Source of the DNA: Rhyacichthys aspro
Lineage: Eukaryota > Chordata > Actinopteri > Gobiiformes > Rhyacichthyidae
DNA: 64,000 nt
NCBI GenBank assembly: GCA_036850595.1
Contig: CM072148.1
Location: 23,430,731-23,494,730 of the forward strand
Reading direction: 5' to 3'
The notes beneath the pieces were generated by a model that worked only from the letters and a program-made list of their open reading frames with translations, searched no databases and had not been told where the DNA came from. The translations under genes and the position numbers were made by a program. How positions within the stretch are numbered: position 1 is the first letter of the stretch; each line of letters starts with the position of its first letter. Positions 32,411-45,199 of this stretch are shown here, in pieces.

Positions 32411-35384
32411 ACAATCTTCCACTCTATATGTTGGCTGGCTTGTGTATTCAGTCACCATTCACATATCACTCAGTCACAGCTGAGTCACTTTCTGAAACGG
32501 TGAACCATGTGTGTTCATGTAAACCAATGTCTGGTCCATATTGGATCTGAATTCAAGCATGTTTAAAAAATTTTTTTAATGAGTTTTAATGTCTTCTTTT
32601 ATTTTGCTTAATACATCTATCTTTTTGGCCAAGGCACAGAAGCAACTTTATTTTTAATATTAATACTGAGTGCTTTTTTGTGTCTGTATGGTATGGTTTG
32701 ACCTTTGACCTTTCTCCTGTCTGTTTATTAAAGTCTAACAGTAAAACCACATGGACTGGGGCAGAGTTTATTTCTTTAGTTGTTGGAAACTAAAGAGACT
32801 GTTATGTTTAGTGTGGTATCGTTCTGGATCTGCAGAGTGTACTTTGTGTTTGGCAGTATTCATAAAGCATTTGAATTAAAAGGAGTGTAGGAGCTATTTG
32901 TACAATTTGTCTATTTTTGTTTATTAGCATTTGGATATTGTCTACTGTTGTCTACCTCTAAGTAGTATTTTTCTTATTTTTGTGTTTAGAATATATTTGC
33001 ATGTTTTACTTTTATTATCTTTTCTTTTGTTTAAGTATTTCTGTTTATGGTTTAGCACTTTAGTTTAATTTTGTAGTATTTCTCTTTGTCATTTGGGCAC
33101 TTAAGGTATGGTGCATAGTCACAGGACCAGAATGCACCTGGGTGGGCCTGTGGATTTCTACCAGTAAGTTAGCCATCTACAGCAACTAGCAGGAGATGTA
33201 AAAGTTTGTTTGTTTGCCTGCAAAACTGGAATAAACTTGCAAAACACATTCCCTGGCGTGGACAAAGGATTACTTGTACTGTGTACTATAACCCATGGTG
33301 CATCTTGGTGATTATTTGAGCTATGAGTTATCGATTCATTTTGATTTAGTTTAATTTTTGAAAAATAGTCACCCCTAGGAGGTTATGTTGTTTTGTGGTA
33401 CATATAAAAAGGGGTTCTTCAAAAAAACATCCAAGCAGAAAAGTACCAACTCTTTCACATTTAGATTTGCTTGGCTCTAACTTTTTCATGAATGCCACTC
33501 ACACAACAACCTAACTTAGCCTACTTTCCTCTACATGTTGTAGCAGAGCAATGGGAACAGCCACTGACACACACATGCTGCACACAGGAGATCATATAGT
33601 CAATTCTACCCTCTTTTATTTCAGACATTGTAATTTGTGTATTTTGTTGTCCCTACAATTACGTTATGTCAGTTTAAAAGTGACTCATTGAACTGAACTG
33701 TTAGTAAGTGAACAGCAGGGGGCACCACAAGCCTGTTCATAGCTCCTGAAGATCTAACGTGTCTGAATCTTGTGAAAATTATGAATATCAATTTTTTTTG
33801 TCAGTTTATTTCAGTTTAAACCGGTGAGAGACGTGGAGATGGTCTAGTGTTTATTTTGACAAATCTAGTGTTTTTTGTTTCACACAACTCTCTGCACTTT
33901 AGAATTCTAATTATTAATATGATAATGTGAAATGCATGAATGTGTGCATGAGCATTATTCATTATCAGTGATTAATATGTTTTTGAAAGTGTAGCTGGAT
34001 GTGTGGAGACAGAACGTGGCATATGTGTCCTGGAAAACATGGAAACACTGAAAACATGGAAAACCTGAATTAAAATGTCCTATATTAATATATATATATA
34101 ATATTAATTGGATTTGAGCCCCCAACGTTTTTCTGTAAAATTTGGGGCATGATTTGTTTAAAACTCACCCTTCCCTTCCATAAGCCCTAAATTAACACTT
34201 AAGCTTTGACCCTCTGAGGCTGCAGTAGTTTGTCAGTGAAATCACTTTCATCATGTAGTGTTTATCCAGGTTTGTAGGTAAAAAAAAAAAAAAAAAAAGC
34301 CATGTCCATATACAATCAGCAGTGAGCGCAGGATAACTTCAGGTGAAAGTTACACAAAAAAACCTCATAACAGATATACAAAAGACTGCGTAAATGATGC
34401 GACAGCTTAAGTGAAAATACTGCCCTTAAAGTCATATGATGACAATGATGTCTTGTGTAAACCCTGAGTGTAAACCCTAATGTGGGCCCTGTGTGAGGTC
34501 ATGACAAATCTCTGTACTGAAGCCAACTGAGTCAGAGCCTGAGCCGAGCTGATGCTGGAGAAGTGTGTCTGCTGGAAAAACCATCACAGACCCCGAGCCG
34601 GTCCAGAAGCTGGTCCTGTCGCTGTGGAAACCGCTCACAGGTGGTCCCTGCGGTGCTACCACCCCCCACCCCCCATCCCCACACTGAGACGCTCTCTTTG
34701 TGTTTGTGAAAGTGTCTGTGACAGTGCAGATACTGCTGCTGTCAGACTGTGATGTGAAAGACAGGAGCAACTGAGCTGTTACTCATAGAGCCTGTCAGAG
34801 ATTCATAACAGTCAAAAGTCATTCTTCAATATAAGTACAGCTGAGTTGCTCAATTAGGCCATTTAACTGATCTACAGAAGTTTTCCCTCTCACATAACAG
34901 ACCAAAACAAGTGATCTTGCAGATTATTAGAACAAACTATGCGTTTTCATTCAGTCACGACTGTCTTGTTGCCGCTGCTATCTTGGTTGGCAATAAAAGC
35001 TGGCGTTGCATATATCATTAAGTAAGTCTATAATGATCATTATTAGAAAGACATTTCATTCACTGACAAAGGACAAACACAAATTTGTGTCTATTAATTC
35101 ACTGAGATGTTGAAAAAGATATGTGATTATTCGGGCTGCTGCTGTAGGACATATCAGTACAGATGAGTGTATAGTGTATTATAGGCTAATACAGGCTGAA
35201 CAATGACTAATATTAGTTTAACAGTATCACTACACTGTTGTTAAAATAGGGTCATGTTTGACTGACAGTGTTTTGTCGAGGGTAGAGGTACAGGTTCACT
35301 TGTTGCACTCTGTCAGGTGTGTGCAGCAAACTTTCACTAACAACTGCATAGTTAAGGTACATTAGTTTAAGCTATAATTTGTGT
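32411..35384. other. Intergenic, no gene recognised
   Basis: AT-rich DNA. Poly(A) tract at 34280-34297. A GC-richer island at 34540-34700 (CCCCGAGCCGGTCCAGAAGC) gives overlapping frames on both strands without domains. Confidence 0.4.
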
Positions 35385-35389
35385 TAGTC

Positions 35390-35640
35390 CTAGGGTTACA
35401 GAGGCTTGAGACTATCCCAGCAACTTTAGGCCTGAAGCAGGGTACACTACTGGTCAATTAATCACAGGGCTGACCCCAAGAGACACTGACAGACAACCAT
35501 TCACTCTTACCTTCATTTACTAGGGGACTTTAGGATTCAAGTTCGACAGTGGACAGAAGCTGGACCAGGAGAGACCCACGCTAACACAGGGAGGACATGC
35601 AGACTCCTCACAGAATGGTCAAGTGATGCAAAGAATTCAT
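35390..35640 (+). repeat. Interspersed fish repeat, copy 3
   Basis: Shares with 11866-12180, in the same order: AGACTATCCCAGCAAC, GGCCTGAAGCAGGGTACA, CAACCATTCACTCTTACC and ACATGCAGACTCCTCACAGA. Diverged by many substitutions. Confidence 0.7.
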
Positions 35641-35660
35641 GCAAAAATCATCAGGATTTT

Positions 35661-38600
35661 TGTTCACAAGTCTTGTTCACTCTTGTCTTGACAAAGCTCC
35701 TCTTTTTCTGTGGCTCTTTTTTTTATTTTTATTTTTTATTGTTATTTATTGGACAGACCCATTGACCTAGTGGTCTTAACCTTTTATTCTGTTTCATTTT
35801 GCACAGTAACACAAGCAGCAGTCATCAGTGTAAGACATGGCTGTGTGAACAGGTTTTCACCTTTGTTAACCTTTGGGTAAAACTAAAGTTGCAGTGAGTT
35901 CTCTCTCTCTGAGTGAGTTCTTGCGATATGCCAAGCAAGGCTTATATTGAGCCTTTACTTGCGGTTGACTGTGTTCACTCTGAGTTGGCCAGACCAAGCG
36001 GTTTTCTCCTTGGGGGTGAGCCCATGCTCTCCCGTCCAGCACACCTGAGCACAGGTTGACAAGACACAAAACAGAATGAATGGAGCTTGTGTGCAACTTA
36101 AACAGAAGTTCCCCAGCTGTACTTCATTCACCTTGAGTGAGACCACACCCACACAGCAAGACACCCAAAGATCAAGAAAACCACAAAGATGATACACGTT
36201 TACCAGGTTACAAAATTATATTATTTCTGAATAAGTATATCTCAGGCGTTTAGGGCTAGATAGTATTGCTGTCCGTCGTTGCAACGACAGTAAAACCTCT
36301 GTTTCGAATGGTCCACATCCTTCCACATCCAGGAGTACACCTGGGCGAAACGCACGCACTCCTCTTAAGTCACTGTTGCTGTTTCAGTTCAGTTTCAGGA
36401 GGTAGACCTGCATAATATTTGAACAATATAAAAGTGGCCTTGTTGAAAAAAGTGATTTAAGAGCAGTTAAGCTATAGGCCTTCAGTCGTTCGTCGACCAC
36501 CCACTCACCACAGCTGTGCTGTGTGTTGCGCACAGACTACTGTCGGCTCCACACAACAAAAACAAGTCTGTCTCTGAGGCTCAGCTTTATTCTAAACAGG
36601 ACATAAAATAACCGTGAATGTCCCGTTTCCATCGGAGAACAGGGAGCATCTGAGCTGTCATTTGTGTTGTCAAATTGCCTTATCAGCACTGCTGTTGTCT
36701 TGACCCCAAACCATCACTGTCCAAGCGATGAGTTATCAGGCTCTTTTATAACACGAGTCTGATCTAAATTAAAATTTATATAATACAGATATACTGATGT
36801 GGTTTAGTAGAACATTAGTCTGTTTTGTGCCTTTGCAGTTGCCAATGGCAGTGAAGATCATATGTGTATCCAACCTAAGGTCTACAGGCCAAATCCGGTC
36901 CTTTATGAGTCACATAAGATCCCTCAAATAAATTATAATTGTAAATTAAATCTGGCTTTTATAGCTGATTAAGTAAGTAAGTAACATTTGAAAATGCAAA
37001 GAAGGAAAGTAAAATTGAACAAGATTTGCTTTGATGCACAGGTTTTATAATAAAAAAACCTGCATCATAAAAAGCAATAAATGATAAATCTGTGCCCACT
37101 GCTAAAGTCTACAGTTAAGGACTCGGATAAGATTAACTTTGGTAATAACTGCTCATTCAGAGTATTCTGCCTGCTCAATACGGGTAAAGACACATTGTGT
37201 TATTAGTCAGGTGTAAAAATTAAACTAGTAGGAGACTGGGAGTGCATTTGGGTGTAAGATAAGCATATGTTTGTGTTTGGTTACTGTTCTGTAATTAATC
37301 AAAGACTCTGGTAAAAAAACAAACAAACAAGAAAAGCAAGTCTTGTGCGTAGCATCTTTATTGTTTCATGTCTAGCTACACAATTGTAGATTGTAAGGTC
37401 AAACTGAAGGCCCAAAGGTCAAATCCAGTCAGCTCTTTGCACTTTTTGCCAGACCCTTCATTAAAATGTTTGTTCTTTTATAAAATAAGTGGCCTTTGTG
37501 GCTGAGGACAAAGAAAAGCTGATAAAAGAGTTACTGTTTCAAAAATATAAAATACACATAAAATAAAATTGAATTAATTTTATTTTATGTGTATTTTTTT
37601 AAATTTTTGTTAAACTCAACTTCTTTCCCTGAAATCCCCTTGTGGAAGGTTTTTTGGGGCAAACAGGCAAGGTTTTAAGGGACTATTGCAAGAAGTACTC
37701 TTCTTTGACACTATTGCTTTAAACAGTTTTCTCTTCTCCAAATTCAGAGCTGTCTGTATGAGAGTAATTATGAGAAGTGTGTGAAATATTGGTCTGAAGT
37801 TTGATGAATTCTGATCGGTCTGTTCACAAATTGGTCCAAACCAAATCAGAGTCTGATTCTGGTAGTAGTAGTAGTGTTAATCTGTACTGAATGACTATTG
37901 ATTTGATGTGACTTTATGAGTTTACTTCACACTGTCATCCTTCAAATGGCAAATAAACAGGACTCACTGGGTTATTATGTCCCCCCCTCCCCCCATCTTT
38001 ACTACTATCTGTTAATAGTGTAAATTAGCATATAAATGAGAGATAGGCAGTGATAGAATCCTCTGGGCCTGAGTCTGTCCACTGGGACCGCTGATTAACT
38101 CCCCTCCTCCTTTCTCTGCTCTTTAATATTCTCTCTAAAAATACACAAAATCAATCTTGTTCATAAATGCCCTAAACCTTCTGTAAGTGTGTGCTCAAAA
38201 AGAAACATAAGTGTGCTTGTCCTCCAGCAGTGCTCAGTTTGTTGTGGTTTATTTCATTGGTATTTCATTTCTTTTTAATTCCACTTCCACAGTTTTGGTG
38301 CCAACAGATGGGTGTTAAAGTGGGACATTACTGTACATTAGAACAATTCAACAACTATAGATAAACCTAAAGTGCATGCACCTGCGCTGACTGTTGTTTT
38401 TTTCTAATAGTTCTGACTCATTTTCAGATGAGCTCAGCCCTACAACCCGTCTCCTCCCTGGCTCTGTGCAGTGAGTCCTGAGACTGGGATTTTCTTGTGT
38501 GTTTTTGGTCCCCTGACGGTGAGGCCTGGGGGAACGCAGTGAGATGTGTTAATGATGTGAGGTGCTGCTCTCTGCTGGGACTGGGCTGTGGACAACAACA

Positions 38601-40249
38601 CTTTGGATCATCTCCATAGAGCTGTGTTTAAAGGCTGTGCATATTAAAACTCATTCATCTGGCCACATGCGCCTGTCACTGATAACTTTATCATCTTTTG
38701 GTTTGTCCTTACTTATCTGACAGAGATGTGGTTTTAGAAAATACAAGCATGTAAATATTGTAGTAAAAATGTATTCTGTGCAGTTTGAGACAGGTTAGGA
38801 TGGAGAGGACCACGGGGCATTAGGCCTGAATAATGTGGTTTTGAATTTTGCGATGATTACTTGACACAATCACATATGACAATTTTTAGAAACAGGACAA
38901 GAGTATAACCTCCAAAATGACCATTTGGAGGTATAAAAGTGCTCAGGTAGTATGACTTCCATTTGTTGACATCAGGATAAAGCAAAGAGCCATGCCAGAC
39001 TTTAAGTTGCTTGTTTTTAACACAGTTCAGCCAGAGGGGCTTGTTGACTGGTTGATTTGTTTTTTATTTGGTTGGTTGGGTACTGGACATTCATTTGGGC
39101 TTGCATGAGGTAGCGACAAAAGATGTGAGGCAATGCAAATCTAGTGACCTGAGTGTAGACTTTATGTATGAACGCAAATGAGGACAGACATCGCAAGTGA
39201 CAGCCAATCACAGAAAGAGTTTTGATAGACACCTGAGAAGAATAGGAACCTCCTGCTCCCTGTCTGCAACTTCGGTCTGATATGCTCTACTCATCCATTG
39301 TTCCTCCCAAGGTTCCTGTCCCTTCCCTCATTCTACATCCTCTCCACAAATCATAGTCATAGTTTGCACAAAGACAGGCACATTCTAATGTTTGCTGAAG
39401 TCTCGTGATAGTCATTCTGCTTAGAGGGAAGAGCAGGACTACAAGCCAGTCCTGAGTGGCTTTGTGCATTTCCATCTGGAAAAACAAAATGCATGGTTAT
39501 TGACTTGCCCAGAAGTCAACAACACTGTGCTTTGAGTCCTGAATTGATGGTACATAAAAAGCCCAACAGTGATTGTAAGTCCTGAAGAAGATGAGTACTT
39601 TTTATGTTTTCAGTGAAATGAAAGCTGTGAGGCATTTATGTCACACTTTTATTATATGTGACACACTGTATCCCTGCTTATGTGTTTGTTAAACGAGGGA
39701 CTGGTCTTCAAACCATGGTCCAAACTGAACCGTGCAGTGCAGCTTGGCAGAGGTTGGTTCTAACCTAACTCTTCCTTTACAGCCGTTAACAATAAGCACA
39801 CATTGAAACTCTGGCACTCAAACATAGTGACTTTCCACTAGCGTGTGGTATTTTCAGACGCTGATTCATCCTTCACTTTGGACAAAACTGGCATGTGCAG
39901 TAAAATAGACAGACGGTTCAGAAATTTTACTTACTTCATTCATTTTTCCTTTCCCTCAAAACATGTCACGTGCCAAATCTAACAGACACGCTGCTCTACT
40001 GCCCCACCAATACAAAGAGAAGCACTTATTTTGTCAAAATGAGGTTATTACTGGAACTAGCCACTTTTGAAATGTAGTGTGTCTTGATGGATTTACTTTT
40101 TACCAAGCAAAACCTGCACCAAATCCTGTCACTACGATACATTTTGAAGATTTACTCGATGCATTGTTTTTATAGTCCCTGCACTTTGGCTTTGGACTGC
40201 ATTTATCTACTGTATTCTTTCTTTTTACATTTCTGAGCGCTGAGGTGAA
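35661..40249. other. Intergenic, no gene recognised
   Basis: Contains two fragments sharing CAAATCC(A/G)GTC-type words (36880 and 37415) that look like decayed hAT-like repeats, and the perfect palindrome at 37549-37597. 36280-36640 is richer in CpG but has no coding pattern. Confidence 0.4.
37549..37597. repeat. Perfect 22-bp AT-rich inverted repeat
   Basis: Arms AAAATACACATAAAATAAAA+TT and its exact complement flank the loop GAATT. Isolated; no transposon was recognised around it. Confidence 0.95.
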
Positions 40250-40870
40250 GAGATGAATGCCCCGCTCCTCCACAGACTCTTAACCTCCCCACACACTGCT
40301 GCATTAGGGTGTCTAAGCCCATTGCCACGTATCACATTACAAATCAAATCATGGCACACCGCTCATATTCAATATCACAAACCTCCAGCCTTTTAGTTTG
40401 GCCTCTCGAAGCAGCATGTAAAAGCTTCATCACGGGCCGCGCTGATGAAATTAGCCCCTATTATCCACCTCTTCTCCTGCTTCTCTCCACTCGCTCTTAC
40501 TTGAAGGAGTGTGTAGATTTAATTTGCAGCAGGACTCATGAGCCACTTAGTGCAATCTCTGGGTGTGTGAGGATTGATTGATTAGGCCTTATCTTGTTAC
40601 GGGGCTCTGTGCTGGTACCATAGGCCTGTTTGTTCTTCACACGCCTTCACTTCTTCTCTCCGGATCTCTTTCCTTGATGTGATTTCATGCCTGTGTCTTC
40701 GGTTTGCATTGGCCTGCAGCTGCTCCGTCTGCTGCTCCTTCGATGTGGGAATCAGACGCTGATAAGGACGGATCGCCTTGCGAGATCCAAATTAGGACAT
40801 TACACGCTTCAGCCATCGCTGATTTGCTGATATTGTTTCTCGGAATTTGCTCAAACTGCCAGAATCTAAT
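40250..40870. promoter_or_regulatory. Candidate conserved noncoding element
   Basis: Balanced composition without simple repeats and with retained CpG, unlike the flanks. It has packed developmental-type motifs: GATTGATTGATTAGG (PBX/HOX-like), CTTATCTTG and CTGATAAGG (GATA), CAAATTAGGAC and ATTTAATTTGCAG. Plus-strand frame 40309-40581 has no domain. Enhancer function is inference only. Confidence 0.35.
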
Positions 40871-41989
40871 GGTGGATTAAGTAAAGACTCCAACTAAATG
40901 TAACTGTGCTCTTGTCAGTGTTTTTCTCTAGTAAGACTATGGAACCCATTCAGTCAAAAATAACAGTGGCCTCATTGTTATTTGTACAGCTCCTGAAGTG
41001 TACTGGAAGAATGAGAATATGATACAAGTGATTATTCAATCTATTAAAAGTCCATGCTTTAGCCACTTTTAAAGAAGACTTTTTTTTAATTACAGCCAAT
41101 AAATGAGACTGTCATTACTATTGGGCCCACACAAGGAACCAGAACCTTTTGCAGGGATAATGGGATTTTATTTATGCATGTGTAAAAAAAGAACTGTTTA
41201 ATTACTTAACATCAAATTTCCATAGAAAGGGTTTGCAAAGGGCAGGTATTTTGAATAAATAACTGGAGGCGTTTGGATTTTATCTCTATTTTATAACTGC
41301 AGTTTTATCCAATCAGAACAATACCATGTTGTTTACATTTGTAAAGGTAAAACAGTCGCTACATCTTTAAACCTAAAATATACCCAGAACTGTCAGTGCT
41401 GCCACATTATTGGTCAGACAACAGCTGGTTAGGCCATGGTTTGGCCTTGTATACTTTGATTTGAGCAGTTCAGGATGGATTTTCATGACTTTGTAAACTT
41501 ATAAATCTCACAAGAATCCAGCTGCAGCACAAGATAACAGAAACCTAAACCGCTGAAAATGTCTAGCAGTACATTTGAGGCAGCAGGGGCACTACTATGT
41601 TATAAAACATTAAAATGTCTTATTATGGTATTTTGGGGGGTGTAGTTAGCATCATTTCCAAGGTTGTGTAATCAATGCCCTGACCAAACAATTTATTTGT
41701 CTGGATACACACTCTGCATACACATTTCTGAATGAATGTGTGGGTCTGCTCCATGTTCAAGGCATTGTTTTGTTGCCGCTGTCACAGTGAAAGACGAGTA
41801 AGTTTTAGACCACATTTAATAAAGCATCATGATATGGCCCTATGTAAATACATTGAATTCTTACATATTCACCCTGTCTCTGGCTCATGCTTTCATCCTC
41901 ATCCCCTCACACTCCTCACTGAGCCTCTGCACCGCTCTACTCTGGCCTGATCGTACCCCGTCACTGACACACACACAGCGCCTCAGCGG

Positions 41990-42120
41990 CAGGTTCCTCT
42001 AATGATGTCCTCAGAGTATAATTAGTCTGGCCAATTAACAGCAGTAACAATGCTTGCATTCATTATGTCAAATTACACTGTGCTGACAAAGTGTCAACTC
42101 AGCTTTGCTCACCTGCAGAG
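41990..42120. promoter_or_regulatory. Candidate conserved noncoding element
   Basis: GTATAATTAGTCTGGCCAATTAACAG-type sequence (given here only in part: TATAATTAGTCTGGCC, then AATTAACAGCAG), with CATTATGTCAAATTACA. Clustered TAATTA/AATTA homeodomain cores in a non-repetitive stretch. Confidence 0.3.
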
Positions 42121-43369
42121 ACTGTGAATGTGTGTGTGTGCTCTGGATGTTCTATTCAATTTGACATCCTCAACACAAAATAAAACATGTGGTATGATTT
42201 CTTCATATGTGTGCACACAAACGTGTTTCAGTGGATGGCAATGTTGTGGCAAAAGACAGTGTTGAGCTACTACTGTGATCAGTCCACTGCATTATTATTT
42301 CACAACTATTGATTTTGTGTTATTAAATGATGTATGTTTCTGTGAGTGAAAGGTTTGTGGAGGTAAGTATGTTGTGTTTGTTCTGTCTGATCCGAATAAA
42401 ACTGACCAATAAGAGGCGGGGCCAAGGCAGGCTCCAGCTGGATTTATCTTAATTATCTCAGTTCTCTGGAGGTAAGTGCTCTGCAGGGAGAACGCCGGCA
42501 ATAACAGAGGAGTGAGGACCAAAGCATGTCTTGTCCTGATGTCACACATGAGCAAGCTGTTCTGGTGTAAAGTGCACAACTGAAAAAACACTTTCATTCT
42601 TAGTTTCCATCATGTAGATCTCAACAGAAGATACTGGTACCATGTTTTACAATAACAGCACATAACATTTATTGTCTTCCAAGATATTGGCATGCTGTCA
42701 TAATTATAATAAAACATGCTATAGCATGTTTTTGTTCGAGTAAGAATTATGTATTGTCCAATCAGTGCACTCCAGTGTTGAGCTCCACCTTTTGGGGAGT
42801 GGGCTACACACAAAACTTTTTCAAAGAATAGCATGGTTCGCAATGTATAACATATACATATATTTATGTTGTCTTTGATGGGAAGAGAAATTAGTTGATC
42901 TCTATCACCTTAGAGCCACCCTGTGTAACCTTTAGCCAGCAGAGGGGGTAGTGGTGTACAGAAAGGTGCGACATCTGTACATAGATCTCTGCTTTTAAAA
43001 ATGATCTGTCTTGGTCCTTTGTCTGCCATACACATAAACACTACTTAATACACTGACGTCCATAATGAACAGCCCTTTATGCTTTCTATTTCTGCATCCT
43101 TTAGCCTTTAGATAGCGACAAATGCACCAAGATACGCACTGCTGCTTTAAACAATTACACCTTGGGCATTAAAATTTGAGTTTAGATGTAGAAAAAAGTA
43201 AAAACAGCAAAATGTCTTAACTTATTTTGTTACAATCATTTGATAAGTCCTTTTTATGTAGCTTGCAGCTTTGCATATGCAGCGTTCATATGCAGCGTTC
43301 ATGGCAGGATTGATATTCAGCGTGACCTGTAGAATCTGTTCCCAGCACCAGCACATTCTACTGCACACA
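42121..43369. other. Intergenic, no gene recognised
   Basis: Position 42905-43150 (AGCCACCCTGTGTAACC...) resembles a decayed fish repeat. No domain-bearing frame. Confidence 0.4.
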
Positions 43370-43515
43370 GAGCCGGCTGGTGGGACCGAGGGGCAGATGA
43401 TTCGCTGGAGTCCTGCTGGGTTCAGTAATCACACTCTGGTGTTTAATCACTAACGAGAAGCTGATGCTGATGATGCTTTTTAATTAACACTGCGCTAATT
43501 GAGAAGAGCTGGAGA
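43370..43515. promoter_or_regulatory. Candidate conserved noncoding element
   Basis: Contains GATGCTTTTTAATTAACACT and GCGCTAATTGAGAAGAGC in a GC-balanced stretch between repeats. Homeodomain-type cores. Function is inference. Confidence 0.3.
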
Positions 43516-43998
43516 GTCACTGCTCTCTGTCCTGTCTGCTGCTGGAGTCGTTACAAAGCAAAGGATTGTGGGCAATGAACCAGCAGCTATAAGTATGTAG
43601 ATTTTTTATCAAGTCTATCATGTCTTTTCCAGAACATCGTAAATACAATGCATGAAAAGAATTTGCCTGACTCCTTGTTTTTTTTTGCATGTTTGCCACA
43701 CTTAAATGTTTCAGATGATCAAACAAATTTAAACATTACACAGAGATAACAAGTCAACACAAAATGCAGTTTTTAAGTGATGATTAAATTAGGGGAAAAA
43801 AGACAGAAACCCTGAATGGCAAGCGGGAAAAAAAAAATTCTAAGTTCGTTTTTATTTCTTTCCTCAAATTATTGCCCCTGAAAGGCAAGGGAAAAAAATA
43901 ACATGATCTTCTCAAAGTCTAGGTTTTTGTTTTTTTTTCCTGCTGGTGTCCCTGAACGACAAGCACCACAGCCTAAGTGTTTGTGTTATGATACTTGT

Positions 43999-44200
43999 TT
44001 TAACCTCTAAAGTGTGCTGGAAATGTTATATTTGGTTAGCTCGCTGGGATGAGTGATGGTCTAGGATGTGGGAGACCACGTATTGAGACCCACAAGGGGC
44101 AAGTTATTTACTTGTGTATTATATAATAGTCAAAAGGCAACCATGTCATCTAGGGGTGGATTTGATAATGTAACAATTCCAGCACACTTTAGAGGTTAAA
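43999..44200. mobile_element. Nested 202-bp element with 30-bp inverted repeats
   Basis: Left arm 43999-44028 (TTTAACCTCTAAAGTGTGCT...) and right arm 44171-44200 (inverse) match at 29 of 30 bases. It lies wholly within the 434-bp foldback and encloses a tRNA-like segment. Confidence 0.75.
44034..44098 (+). other. tRNA-like segment (possible SINE head)
   Basis: GGTTAGCTCGCTGGGATGAG resembles a Pol III box A. TGGTCTAGGATGTGGGAGACCA can form a stem. GTATTGAGACCCAC sits where box B (GGTTCGAnTCC) would be, but matches poorly. Not an intact tRNA gene. Confidence 0.3.
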
Positions 44201-45199
44201 GAGTTTGCAAAAAAAAAATTTTTTTTATGCTTGCCATTCAGGGCCACCGGCACATCACTCTGGAGGAATTTTGGCCCACTCTTCTTTGCAGACTTGTTTT
44301 AATTCAGCCACATTGGAAGGTTTTTGAGCATAAACTGATGATGACGTAATTTGGTTGCACCCGAGACGAACGTCAAGGAAAAGTTACTGTGTTTCGGGTG
44401 ATGTTTTCTCTTAGTTAGCCTTAAAAAGTGTAAAAAGTGCTGCACTGCGTTGCTTTTGGTTGCAATTTCCAGCCAAAAAGTAACAAAAACAGTGACGTAA
44501 GTCTTCACTGCTTTCCAATCGATAGAAAGAGTGGAGTTGAATAAGAGATTTATGTTCTCAAAACTTTCTTAATGTGAGTCATTTTGTCGACCACGACTGC
44601 TAAAGGAGCTAACGTGTGCTGGTGGTTATAAACATGGGCTGAAATCAAATGCCATGCCAGCAATTTTCTGGCATAAGGCACCACAGGCTGACAAGAGTAA
44701 ACCGTGAGAAAAAACATGAGAGAGAGAAGATGCTAAATGCTCATGCTGGGATGTAATATAATAAAACAATCAAAGGTTAACACAATGCTCTTATCTATAT
44801 TAGAATATGTTTAATCCTGATGCTTATTGGGAACAACGGCAGACAGAAAAGGCAGCTCCTGGCAGCTCTCTGTCCGAGTTCGCATTAGCAACTTCTGCAC
44901 AAACAGTTTAGTCCCACTCTCTCTTCTTCATCCATCTCACCATTTTCAGGTGTATTTTGAGTAACTTCTTCAATATTTTTCTCTCTGTCAATGTATTTCA
45001 ATGTACTTCAAATTGGAACAGCTGAATGGAAGACATTGTTTATTTGTAGCAGACTGTTATAGGGGAATTAGACTGCAGCATTAATCAGAATGCACTGCAA
45101 TGTGAACGTGTGACGGACATTCATTTTTAAAAATGGTTAAATTACTTTAACCATTGCCCCAGTTAGAATAAAGAAAATATTAGAAAAAATGATCAAACA

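Larger units (their letters stand above)
43810..44243. mobile_element. 434-bp foldback/MITE with 15-bp perfect termini
   Basis: Begins CCCTGAATGGCAAGC and ends with its exact complement GCTTGCCATTCAGGG, each followed inward by A/T runs. Variants of the terminal word recur inside (CCCCTGAAAGGCAAGG at 43877; TCCCTGAACGACAAGC at 43951). It separates two parts of the Tc1 copy. No clear target duplication. Confidence 0.75.

Noticed and set aside
34477..34770. Overlapping + and - frames in a GC-rich island as a small gene
   Set aside because: Neither frame shows domain or splice evidence; open frames are expected in GC-rich DNA.
44034..44098. Functional tRNA gene
   Set aside because: Box B is poor and no acceptor stem pairs; kept only as tRNA-like.
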